DNA from: Chloroflexota bacterium | GTDB lineage: Bacteria; Chloroflexota; Ktedonobacteria; Ktedonobacterales; Ktedonobacteraceae | Length of the DNA: 7,159 nucleotides | NCBI GenBank assembly: GCA_027316975.1 | Contig: DAHVFL010000235.1 | Coordinates: 1-7,159, forward strand | Direction: 5' to 3' | Part shown: positions 1-5,682 of the stretch, piece after piece | Numbering within the stretch: the first letter of the stretch is position 1 | Layout: every line of letters begins with the position of its first letter | Notes under the pieces: generated by a model | Databases searched by the model: none | Told to the model about the DNA's origin: nothing | What the model saw: the letters and a program-made list of their open reading frames with translations, nothing else | Position numbers and translations under genes: made by a program

Positions 1-2
1 GC

Positions 3-566
3 CTGGATGCCGCCGCCAGCAAAACGCGCTGTCGCAGGCTCTCCGGCGGCCAGAAACGCCGCCTCGCGCTGGCCGTCGCGCTGGTGGGTAATCCTTCTCT
101 GGTGTTTCTCGACGAGCCAACCGCCGGCATGGACCCCCAGGCGCGGCTGGTTACCTGGGAAATCATCCGCGATCTTAAACGCGCTGGAACAACTGTGCTG
201 CTCACCACCCACCTGATGGACGAGGCTGAGCGATTGGCCGACCGCGTTGCTATCATCGATCACGGACGACTCGTTGCTCTCGATACACCCGGCGGCCTCA
301 CCGGTACGCAGAATGCCACGCTCGTGCGCTTTGTGGCTCCGGCGGGGCTGGACATGGCCCAACTGGCCGCGCTGCCCGCTGCCAGCAAAGCCGAGGAGAT
401 CCGTCCCGGAAGCTACCTGCTCGAAACGGCAGATGCGCCCGCGCTGGTAGCCGAACTAAGCGCCTGGCTGCGCGACCAGAAAATCACGCTGACGGAATTG
501 CGCGTGGGTCACGGCTCCCTCGAAGACCTCTTCCTCAAATTGACCGGAACAGATGTGAAAGATTAA
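3..566 (+). CDS. ABC-2 type exporter ATP-binding protein, DrrA/CcmA-like (5' partial)
   Basis: This is the cytoplasmic ATPase of an ABC-2 efflux transporter, which powers export through the membrane partner encoded just downstream. The frame is open from the window's first bases, so the start and the Walker A loop lie upstream; 187 codons are visible. Counting from the codon at position 3, the signature motif LSGGQ is at residues 13-17 and is followed by KRRLALA. Walker B (LVFLDEP) is at 33-39, the D-loop GMDP at 42-45 and the switch histidine (TTHLMDEAE) at 70. After the nucleotide-binding domain comes a C-terminal extension of roughly 90 residues ending in SLEDLFLKLTG, a typical ending for this subfamily. 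A GTG at 84 falls between the signature and Walker B, so it cannot be the start. The family includes drug, lipid and polysaccharide exporters (DrrA, NodI, CcmA); which cargo is moved here cannot be told. Family assignment is firm. Confidence 0.95.
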   Translation: MDAAASKTRCRRLSGGQKRRLALAVALVGNPSLVFLDEPTAGMDPQARLVTWEIIRDLKRAGTTVLLTTHLMDEAERLADRVAIIDHGRLVALDTPGGLTGTQNATLVRFVAPAGLDMAQLAALPAASKAEEIRPGSYLLETADAPALVAELSAWLRDQKITLTELRVGHGSLEDLFLKLTGTDVKD

Positions 567-572
567 ATAGCT

Positions 573-1361
573 ATGGCAACACACTCACTGCAAGAACAAA
601 ACGGCCAGCAACCCGGTGAACAGGCTGCGCCCCTTGGTCGCCAGGCGCTGGCGCAAACCCGGGTCGAACTGCTGCTGACCCTGCGCCGGGGCGAGAGCGT
701 GCTGATTACGCTCATTGTGCCGGTCGTCCTGCTAATTTTCTTCGCATCCCTCAACATCATACCGGCATCGACGGGCAAAGCGGTCGATTTTCTTTTGCCC
801 GGTGTGCTGGCGCTGGCAATCATGGCGACCGGCATGGTCAGCCTGGGCATAGCTACCGCCTATGAACGCTACTACGGCGTGTTAAAGCGCCTGGGCAGCT
901 CGCCCTTGCCACGCAGCGGCCTGATTATCGCCAAAGTGATCTCTGTCCTGGTACTCGAATTGATCCAGGCGATCATTCTGGCCGGCGTCGCGGTCGCGCT
1001 GTATGGCTGGCGACCGGCCGGCTCACCCGCCCTGGCTATTGTGGTCATGGCGCTGGGAACCGTCACCTTCGCCGCGCTGGGTCTGGCGATGGCGGGCGCA
1101 TTGCGGGCCGAGGTGACGCTGGCAGGAGCGAACGCGCTCTACCTGCTCTTCCTCCTGTCGGGTGGCGGTATTCTTCCACTTAGCCACCTTCCAGCAGGAC
1201 TGGCAGCCATCGCGCAACTTCTCCCGGCTGCCGCTTTAACCCAGGCCCTGCAAGCCGCGCTCACCAGTGGAGCGGCCTTTCCAGGCTCCTCGTTGCTCAT
1301 ACTGGCAATCTGGGCGATGGTAATTCTGCTCGTGGCGGCGCGTACATTCGAGTGGGAATAA
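573..1361 (+). CDS. ABC-2 type transporter permease, DrrB-like
   Basis: This is the integral membrane half of the exporter whose ATPase is encoded immediately upstream. The 262-residue protein has a polar N-terminus of about 40 residues and then six predicted membrane segments near residues 42-62, 72-94, 117-144, 152-177, 185-205 and 238-256. That is the usual ABC-2 membrane topology and length. The cytoplasmic stretch YERYYGVLKRLGSSPLPR (97-114) matches the conserved loop of this family that contacts the ATPase. The ATG lies 6 bases after the ATPase stop and no strong Shine-Dalgarno sequence precedes it (only GAAAGA at 557-562), so translational coupling to the upstream gene is likely. No better in-frame start occurs before the first helix. 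Cargo is unknown; an antibiotic, lipid or toxic compound is possible. The gene ends 17 bases from the tail of the convergent importer operon. Confidence 0.93.
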   Translation: MATHSLQEQNGQQPGEQAAPLGRQALAQTRVELLLTLRRGESVLITLIVPVVLLIFFASLNIIPASTGKAVDFLLPGVLALAIMATGMVSLGIATAYERYYGVLKRLGSSPLPRSGLIIAKVISVLVLELIQAIILAGVAVALYGWRPAGSPALAIVVMALGTVTFAALGLAMAGALRAEVTLAGANALYLLFLLSGGGILPLSHLPAGLAAIAQLLPAAALTQALQAALTSGAAFPGSSLLILAIWAMVILLVAARTFEWE

Positions 1362-1378
1362 GCCCTTGTCCCTGTCCA

Positions 1379-2398
1379 TCATACGGGTGTGACTTGCTCC
1401 GAAAAATGACAGGCAGCGTAATGTTCCCGCCCTTCCTTGGCCTCGAAAACGGGCTCTACCTCACGGCATATATCCTGCGCCATGGGACACCGTGTATGGA
1501 AGCGGCAGCCGGACGGAATCTTGATGGGGCTTGGCAGGTCGCCGGAGAGAATGATGCGCTGGCGGTGCTTCTCGATCTGCGGATCGGGAATGGGAACGGC
1601 AGAGAGTAATGCTCTGGTATAGGGATGTTTGGGCGCTCTGTAGAGTTCGTCGCGGTCGGACAGCTCGACGATCTTGCCCAGGTACATGACCGCGATACGG
1701 TCTGCCACGTGGCGCACCACACTGAGGTCATGCGAGACGAAGAGGTAGGTCAGATTGAATCGCTCTTGCAGATTTTGCAGCAGGTTGAGAACTTGAGCGC
1801 GGATAGAAACATCCAGCGCGGAAACCGGCTCGTCGGCGATAACGAACTCCGGGTTGATGGCAAGCGCGCGCGCAACCGCGATACGCTGGCGTTGCCCGCC
1901 GCTAAATTCGTGCGGGTAGCGATCGATGTATTCCGCGCGCAGGCCAACCACGCGCAGCAGTTCAGCCGTGCGATCGCGAATCTCTTTTTTCGAGGCCACA
2001 TTATAAATATGCATGGGCTCGGCAATGAGCGAGCCGATTGTAAAACGTGGGTTCAGTGAAGCATAGGGGTCCTGGAAGATCATTTGCACACGCTGCCGCG
2101 CCTGCCGCAACTGTTCGCCTTGCAGTTTGGCAAGGTCAACATTATCGAACAACATCTGCCCGGCTGTAGGCTTGTAAAGGCGCACGATAGTGCGGCCAAT
2201 GGTAGTCTTCCCGGAACCACTTTCCCCTACCAGGCCCAGCGTTTGGCCGCGCTCAATCGTGAAGCTGATACCATCAACGGCGCGAATATAGCCCACAACA
2301 CGTTGCAAGATGATACCGCTGGTCAGAGGAAAGTACATCTTGAGATCACGCACATCGAGCAGTGTCTTGCTGGCGACAGCCGTATCTGTTTCGAGCAT
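1379..2398 (-). CDS. oppF: Oligopeptide/dipeptide ABC importer ATP-binding protein, OppF/DppF-like
   Basis: This is one of the two cytoplasmic ATPases that drive the peptide-type importer encoded by this operon. The 339-residue protein has Walker A GESGSGKT at 58-65, the Q-loop glutamine at 109 ([13 protein letters not shown]), signature FSGGQRQR at 165-172, Walker B FVIADEP at 185-191, D-loop SALD at 193-196 and the switch histidine at 223. The oligo-HPY region follows, with [12 protein letters not shown] from 258 and four cysteines at 298, 304, 311 and 330. In related DppD proteins such cysteines bind a [4Fe-4S] cluster; that they do so here is inference. SLNPRF after the Q-loop and the long insert before the first conserved VDG are typical of the F rather than the D subunit. 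The ATG directly follows the oppD stop (TAAATG), and a strong GGAGG at 2407-2411 sits 8 bases upstream inside the oppD end. It is the last gene of the operon. The gene name reflects family and order, not proven substrate. Confidence 0.95.
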   Translation of the reverse strand: MLETDTAVASKTLLDVRDLKMYFPLTSGIILQRVVGYIRAVDGISFTIERGQTLGLVGESGSGKTTIGRTIVRLYKPTAGQMLFDNVDLAKLQGEQLRQARQRVQMIFQDPYASLNPRFTIGSLIAEPMHIYNVASKKEIRDRTAELLRVVGLRAEYIDRYPHEFSGGQRQRIAVARALAINPEFVIADEPVSALDVSIRAQVLNLLQNLQERFNLTYLFVSHDLSVVRHVADRIAVMYLGKIVELSDRDELYRAPKHPYTRALLSAVPIPDPQIEKHRQRIILSGDLPSPIKIPSGCRFHTRCPMAQDICREVEPVFEAKEGREHYAACHFSEQVTPV

Positions 2399-3478
2399 TT
2401 ATTTCTCCTCCGACGTCTGCAATACAGCACCCTTCAAGGCGGCCTGCATGAGATCTATTCTGGCCTGGCGACGCTTCTCCGCATAGGCCTGCTCTTTGGG
2501 ATCTGTCACGTCAATCCAGCAGGCCTTAAAGTGGCTTGAACTGCCCGCCAGGGGCTCGAGCGGTGGCATGGTACGACAGATGGCATGGGCAAAAGCGCAA
2601 CGCGGCATAAATGGACAACCGGTAGGCGGTTTGATCAAATCAGGAGGCGCGCCTTCGATAGTTTTCAGTTGTGAATGGCGGTTTTCATCCAGGCGCGGCA
2701 CGGACGCCAGCAGGCCAAGTGTATAGGGATGGCGCGGGTTGGCGAAGAGTTCATCGGTCGCCGCTGTCTCCATGACTTTACCTGCGTACATGACCACGAC
2801 GCGGTCGGTCATGCCGGCCACTACACCGAGGTCGTGGGTGATAATGATGACCGCTGTACCGAAATCCGAACAGACACCGTCGATCAACTCCAGAATCTGC
2901 GCCTGCACGGTCACATCCAGCGCCGTTGTCGGTTCGTCTGCTATCAACAATTTTGGGTTGCAGGCCAGGGCCATTGCGATCATGACGCGCTGGCGCATCC
3001 CGCCGCTGAACTGGTGAGGATAGGAATCGATACGCTCGGCTGCGGCCGGAATGCCCACCTGTTCCAGCAGCGAGATTGCGCGTTTGCGCGCTTCATCTTT
3101 ATCAAGCTTGAGATGGATGCGCAGCGCTTCATCAATCTGCTTGCCAACGGTCATGGTCGGATTGAGACATGTCAACGGGTCCTGAAAGATCATGCCGATC
3201 TTGCCGCCGCGTACCTTGCGCATCTCCTTCTCAGAGAGATTAAGCAGGTCTTGATCCTCGAACAACAAGCTTCCACCGGCATATTCGCCTGCCGGTTGGG
3301 GCAGCAGACGCATAATCGAGAGGGCTGTGACGCTTTTCCCGCAGCCGCTCTCGCCTACGATACCTACCTTCTCGCCCGGTTTGACCCCGAAACTTACTCC
3401 ATCAACGGCGCGCACCCGACCAGCCTTGACCTTGAAATAGGTTTTCAGGTCCTGTACCTCTAATAGATACTCTCCCAA
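2399..3478 (-). CDS. oppD: Oligopeptide/dipeptide ABC importer ATP-binding protein, OppD/DppD-like
   Basis: This is the second ATPase of the importer, expected to pair with the OppF-like protein under the OppB/OppC channel. The 359-residue protein has Walker A GESGCGKS at 42-49, the Q-loop glutamine at 99 ([13 protein letters not shown]), signature FSGGMRQR at 157-164, Walker B LLIADEP at 177-183 and the switch histidine at 215. [12 protein letters not shown] begins at 250. Four cysteines at 288, 294, 301 and 320 have exactly the spacing seen in the OppF-like partner and may bind an iron-sulfur cluster, as known for a DppD homologue. A charged C-terminal tail of about 39 residues follows the last cysteine. 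Translation starts at TTG: no in-frame ATG or GTG precedes the conserved N-terminus, and a clean AAGGAG lies 8 bases upstream at 3487-3492. The gene lies 26 bases after oppC and directly abuts oppF. Confidence 0.95.
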   Translation of the reverse strand: MGEYLLEVQDLKTYFKVKAGRVRAVDGVSFGVKPGEKVGIVGESGCGKSVTALSIMRLLPQPAGEYAGGSLLFEDQDLLNLSEKEMRKVRGGKIGMIFQDPLTCLNPTMTVGKQIDEALRIHLKLDKDEARKRAISLLEQVGIPAAAERIDSYPHQFSGGMRQRVMIAMALACNPKLLIADEPTTALDVTVQAQILELIDGVCSDFGTAVIIITHDLGVVAGMTDRVVVMYAGKVMETAATDELFANPRHPYTLGLLASVPRLDENRHSQLKTIEGAPPDLIKPPTGCPFMPRCAFAHAICRTMPPLEPLAGSSSHFKACWIDVTDPKEQAYAEKRRQARIDLMQAALKGAVLQTSEEK

Positions 3479-3486
3479 GGTAGTTG

Positions 3487-3492
3487 CTCCTT
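3487..3492 (-). promoter_or_regulatory. Shine-Dalgarno site fixing the TTG start of oppD
   Basis: Read on the minus strand this is AAGGAG, separated by 8 bases (CAACTACC) from the TTG at 3476-3478. The match and spacing are near ideal and support the non-ATG start. Comparable sites serve oppF (GGAGG, 2407-2411), oppC (AAGGGAG, 4462-4468) and oppB (GGAGG, 5473-5477). Confidence 0.8.
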
Positions 3493-3504
3493 AACGCACT
3501 ATTT

Positions 3505-4455
3505 TTAACGTTCAGTCATTTGTGGATCGAGCGCATCGCGCAGTCCATCGCCGACGAGGTTCAGGCTAAGAACGGTGAGGAAGATTGCCAGGGCAGGGAA
3601 TATAATAATCCAGGGATCGACGGCAAAGAGGTTTTGCCCATCGCTAATCATCTGGCCCCAGCTCGCATCGGGCAGTTTAATGCCGAAACCGAAATAGCTC
3701 AAGACCGATTCCAGGATGATATTGGTGCTAATCAACAGCGTGGCATTCACGATGATCGGCCCGGCGGCATTGGGCAGCATGTGGCGGAACATCAGGCGCA
3801 AATTCTTCGCGCCGATGGTGCGCGACGCCAGGATAAATTCGCGTTCCTTGAGCGCCAGGAATTCGCTCCGCACCAGGCGCGCGGCATAGGTCCACCCGAA
3901 AATGGCGATCAAGATGATGACGCTTTTTGGTGTGCCATCGGTGAAGGAGGCGGACAGCACGAAAAGCAGCAGGTAAAGAGGGATGGACAGGATTACATCG
4001 GTGAAGCGCATGAGTACGTTATCGATGATGCCGCCGTAGAAGCCGGCAACGGAACCGATACCGATACCCAGGAGGATCGCCATCAGCATCGAGGTGAGTC
4101 CGACGAGCAGCGAAACACGCCCGCCCGACATAATACGCGCCAGCGTGTCGTGGCCCACATCATCGGTGCCGAATGGATGTGCCAGGCTGGGCGGAGACAG
4201 GGTGTTAGTCACGCTCAACACATTCGCGTAGTTGGGGTCGAGGCGCCATACAAGCGGGCCGAGGAAGCAGAGAACGAACATCAATATCAGGAAGAGCGAA
4301 CCGGCAATAGCCATTTTGTTACGCATGAAGCGATCAAAAATGATGCGTCCCTGGCTGCGCCGTTTCTGCACCAGCTCGGCAGTTACCTCAAGAAAGGGTT
4401 CGATTTCATCCCCGGTTGTCGTTGAATTCAGGTTAAGCCGTTCAGATATATCCAT
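3505..4455 (-). CDS. oppC: Oligopeptide/dipeptide ABC importer permease, OppC/DppC-like
   Basis: This is one of two membrane channel subunits of the importer. The 316-residue protein begins with about 45 cytoplasmic residues. The first helix is near 47-68, and the family motif HPFGTDDVGHDTLAR is at 93-107. Five further membrane segments lie near 114-138, 150-168, 178-196, 235-257 and 283-304. The EAA-type coupling loop that docks onto an ATPase is at about 208-229 (LASRTIGAKNLRLMFRHMLP and the following Asn). The protein ends in GDGLRDALDP plus a few residues, as is standard for OppC/DppC. This corresponds to the OppC N-terminal domain followed by the binding-protein-dependent transport inner-membrane domain. 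The ATG is preceded by AAGGGAG at 4462-4468 with a 6-base spacer. It lies 46 bases after oppB and 26 bases before oppD. Substrate cannot be read from the permease. Confidence 0.95.
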   Translation of the reverse strand: MDISERLNLNSTTTGDEIEPFLEVTAELVQKRRSQGRIIFDRFMRNKMAIAGSLFLILMFVLCFLGPLVWRLDPNYANVLSVTNTLSPPSLAHPFGTDDVGHDTLARIMSGGRVSLLVGLTSMLMAILLGIGIGSVAGFYGGIIDNVLMRFTDVILSIPLYLLLFVLSASFTDGTPKSVIILIAIFGWTYAARLVRSEFLALKEREFILASRTIGAKNLRLMFRHMLPNAAGPIIVNATLLISTNIILESVLSYFGFGIKLPDASWGQMISDGQNLFAVDPWIIIFPALAIFLTVLSLNLVGDGLRDALDPQMTER

Positions 4456-4501
4456 GGAGTTCTCCCTTCACGTCGTGATATGAAAGCCGCCTTGCTTCAC
4501 G

Positions 4502-5467
4502 CTACGCATAACGAATACGAGGATCGAGAACCCCATAGAGGATGTCCGCAATGAGGTTGAAGGCGATGACGAAGATTGCGCCGATCATCAGCATGGCGAG
4601 TAACACCGGGTAGTCGCGCCTGTCCAGACTGTCGAGGAAGAGCAGGCCCATGCCATGCCAGGCGAAGACTCCTTCGGTAATGGCTGTGCCGCCGGCAATC
4701 GAACCGAAGTCGAGGGCAACGACGGTCACGAGCGGGATCAGCGCGTTGCGCAAGGCATGGCGGAAGAGCAGCCGGACGGGGCCTACCCCTTTAGCGCGGG
4801 CGGTGCGCATGTAGTCCTGCTTGACGGTTTCAATCATGCTCGAGCGCAAGTAACGACTCCAACCCGCGATGAAGGCGATGGACAGCACCGACATGGGCAA
4901 GACCAGGTACCATAAGCGGTCTAAGGTTTCTGCGAAACCGTTGGTGAAAGTTGCGCTCGCAGTCTGGGTACCCGAGGTAGGGAACCAGCGGAGCGCCACA
5001 CCGAAAATATCCTGGAAGATCAAGCCAATCAGGAAGACAGGCGCGGCTATGCCAGCATAGGCAAGGACGGTAAGCGAGTAGTCGGTGAGGGTACCCTGGC
5101 GAACGCCCGCGACAACGCCCAGCAGGATGGCGATGAACAGCGCCAGGATCAACGCAGCGCCAAACAACTGCAACGTCTGTGGAAAAGCCCTGCCGATCAC
5201 CGTTGAGACCGGCTCGTTCGTGTTGAATGAGAAACCGAAATTGCCGGTCAGGGCGCTGGTGAGCCACTTGATATACTGCACCGGTAGAGGGTCATTCAGG
5301 CCCATACTCGCGCGCAAATTCGCGCGCGCCGCCGCAGTGATATTTCGATTGAAAAGAACTGCTTCTGGTCCTCCCGGCAGCAGGTGGATGAGCGCGAAGA
5401 TAAAGATCGTTAGAAAGAACAACAAAGGGATTGCCTGTAAAACTCTGCGAAGAATGTATCGTCCCAT
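4502..5467 (-). CDS. oppB: Oligopeptide/dipeptide ABC importer permease, OppB/DppB-like
   Basis: This is the partner channel subunit of the importer. The 321-residue protein opens with the family signature MGRYILRRVLQAIPLLFFLT and a first helix near 10-30. An extracytoplasmic loop of about 70 residues (31-99) follows, beginning PGGP and including the MGLNDPLPVQYIKWL stretch typical of OppB/DppB. Further membrane segments lie near 100-121, 132-153, 185-203, 243-263 and 288-313. The EAA-type coupling loop is at about 218-246 (DYMRTARAKGVGPVRLLFRH and following). The protein ends in YGVLDPRIRYA, the usual C-terminus. Start choice is secure: GGAGG at 5473-5477 sits 5 bases before the ATG, and the first residues match the family start. 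The gene is first after the long untranslated gap that separates it from the binding-protein gene, so it may be transcribed partly from its own promoter. Confidence 0.95.
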   Translation of the reverse strand: MGRYILRRVLQAIPLLFFLTIFIFALIHLLPGGPEAVLFNRNITAAARANLRASMGLNDPLPVQYIKWLTSALTGNFGFSFNTNEPVSTVIGRAFPQTLQLFGAALILALFIAILLGVVAGVRQGTLTDYSLTVLAYAGIAAPVFLIGLIFQDIFGVALRWFPTSGTQTASATFTNGFAETLDRLWYLVLPMSVLSIAFIAGWSRYLRSSMIETVKQDYMRTARAKGVGPVRLLFRHALRNALIPLVTVVALDFGSIAGGTAITEGVFAWHGMGLLFLDSLDRRDYPVLLAMLMIGAIFVIAFNLIADILYGVLDPRIRYA

Positions 5468-5497
5468 AAATACCTCCGACGAGCCTGGAATGAGGAT

Positions 5498-5522
5498 AAC
5501 TAATATAGTTGATAGTGTATCA
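5498..5522. repeat. Two abutting 13-base inverted repeats, possible operator
   Basis: AACTA-ata-TAGTT (5498-5510) and TGATA-gtg-TATCA (5510-5522) both have perfect 5-base arms around a 3-base centre, and they share the base at 5510. A further AACTA at 5526-5530 can pair with TAGTT at 5506-5510, flanking the second repeat. They lie in an AT-rich island just upstream of oppB. The layout resembles paired operator half-sites, but short AT-rich palindromes arise readily by chance and no regulator is encoded in the window. Confidence 0.4.
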
Positions 5523-5543
5523 TAAAACTACGAAATATGTCAC
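5514..5543 (-). promoter_or_regulatory. Possible sigma-70-type promoter for oppBCDF
   Basis: On the minus strand GTGACA (5543 to 5538) matches five of six bases of the -35 consensus. After an 18-base spacer, TACACT (5519 to 5514) matches four of six of the -10 consensus. The candidate -10 lies inside the TGATA-gtg-TATCA inverted repeat, so a protein bound there would block it. The surrounding 60 bases (5491-5550) contain only 16 G or C. The -10 match is weak and the spacer slightly long, so this is tentative. Confidence 0.3.
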
Positions 5544-5574
5544 TATTTTGATGAGACGGTTTTGCGTCGCGTGA

Positions 5575-5624
5575 AATGCACCCTCTGGCAGGCCACCACC
5601 GGTGGCCGAACCAGAAGGTGCATT
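5575..5624 (-). terminator. Long hairpin after the binding-protein gene: attenuator or mRNA 3'-end stabiliser
   Basis: Arms TGCACCCTCTGG (5577-5588) and CCAGAAGGTGCA (5611-5622) pair over 12 positions with one mismatch in plus-strand terms. In minus-strand RNA that mismatch becomes a U-G wobble. Two further A-T pairs at 5575-5576 and 5623-5624 can extend the stem. Inside it, GGCCACC (5591-5597) and GGTGGCC (5601-5607) form a second perfect 7-base stem with a 3-base loop, separated from the outer stem by a 2/3-base internal bulge. The hairpin starts about 60 bases after the binding-protein stop. Only three U residues follow, so full intrinsic termination is doubtful. Partial termination or protection of the upstream message from 3' exonucleases fits better, as known between malE and malF. 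Confidence 0.6.
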
Positions 5625-5682
5625 AGTCATTCAAAACAGTCGGGATGCCTGGGATGCTGCGATACAAGCCAGATTTACCGGC

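Larger units (their letters stand above)
5468..5682. other. Intergenic region between the binding-protein gene and oppB
   Basis: This 215-base gap is the only sizeable non-coding stretch in the window. Read in the direction of transcription (minus strand) it holds about 60 bases of ordinary sequence after the binding-protein stop, then a strong hairpin (5575-5624), a short linker, an AT-rich island with two abutting inverted repeats (5498-5522), and the oppB ribosome-binding site. No credible coding frame crosses it. Its size contrasts with the 0, 26 and 46 base gaps between the later genes, which suggests a control point for relative expression. Confidence 0.8.

Noticed and set aside
84..566. 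A complete 160-residue gene starting at the GTG at 84
   Set aside because: The same frame is open upstream and encodes LSGGQKRRLALA just before it, so this is the interior of a larger ATPase cut by the window edge.
2675..3463. Open plus-strand frame of 262 codons opposite oppD
   Set aside because: It is a shadow of the ATPase gene. It has no family motif, and the opposite strand carries every ABC ATPase motif in order.
3484..4425. Open plus-strand frame of 313 codons opposite oppC
   Set aside because: It mirrors a well-supported permease gene almost end to end. Its product is a low-complexity mix rich in D, E, Q and H, as expected from the antisense of hydrophobic codons, and it shows no recognisable domain.
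4456..4501. Repeated CGTGAAG in the oppB-oppC gap on the minus strand
   Set aside because: The 7-base repeat is short, and one copy simply runs into the oppC Shine-Dalgarno. There is no sign of a structured element.
5519..5524. TATGAT on the minus strand as a -10 element
   Set aside because: It matches the consensus in five of six bases but lies only 13 bases from the best -35 candidate, and nothing acceptable lies at 16-18 bases. The overlapping TACACT with an 18-base spacer was listed instead, tentatively.
5642..5659. Tandem 9-base repeat GGGATGCCT / GGGATGCTG
   Set aside because: There are only two copies, with seven of nine bases alike. This is within chance expectation and has no clear role.
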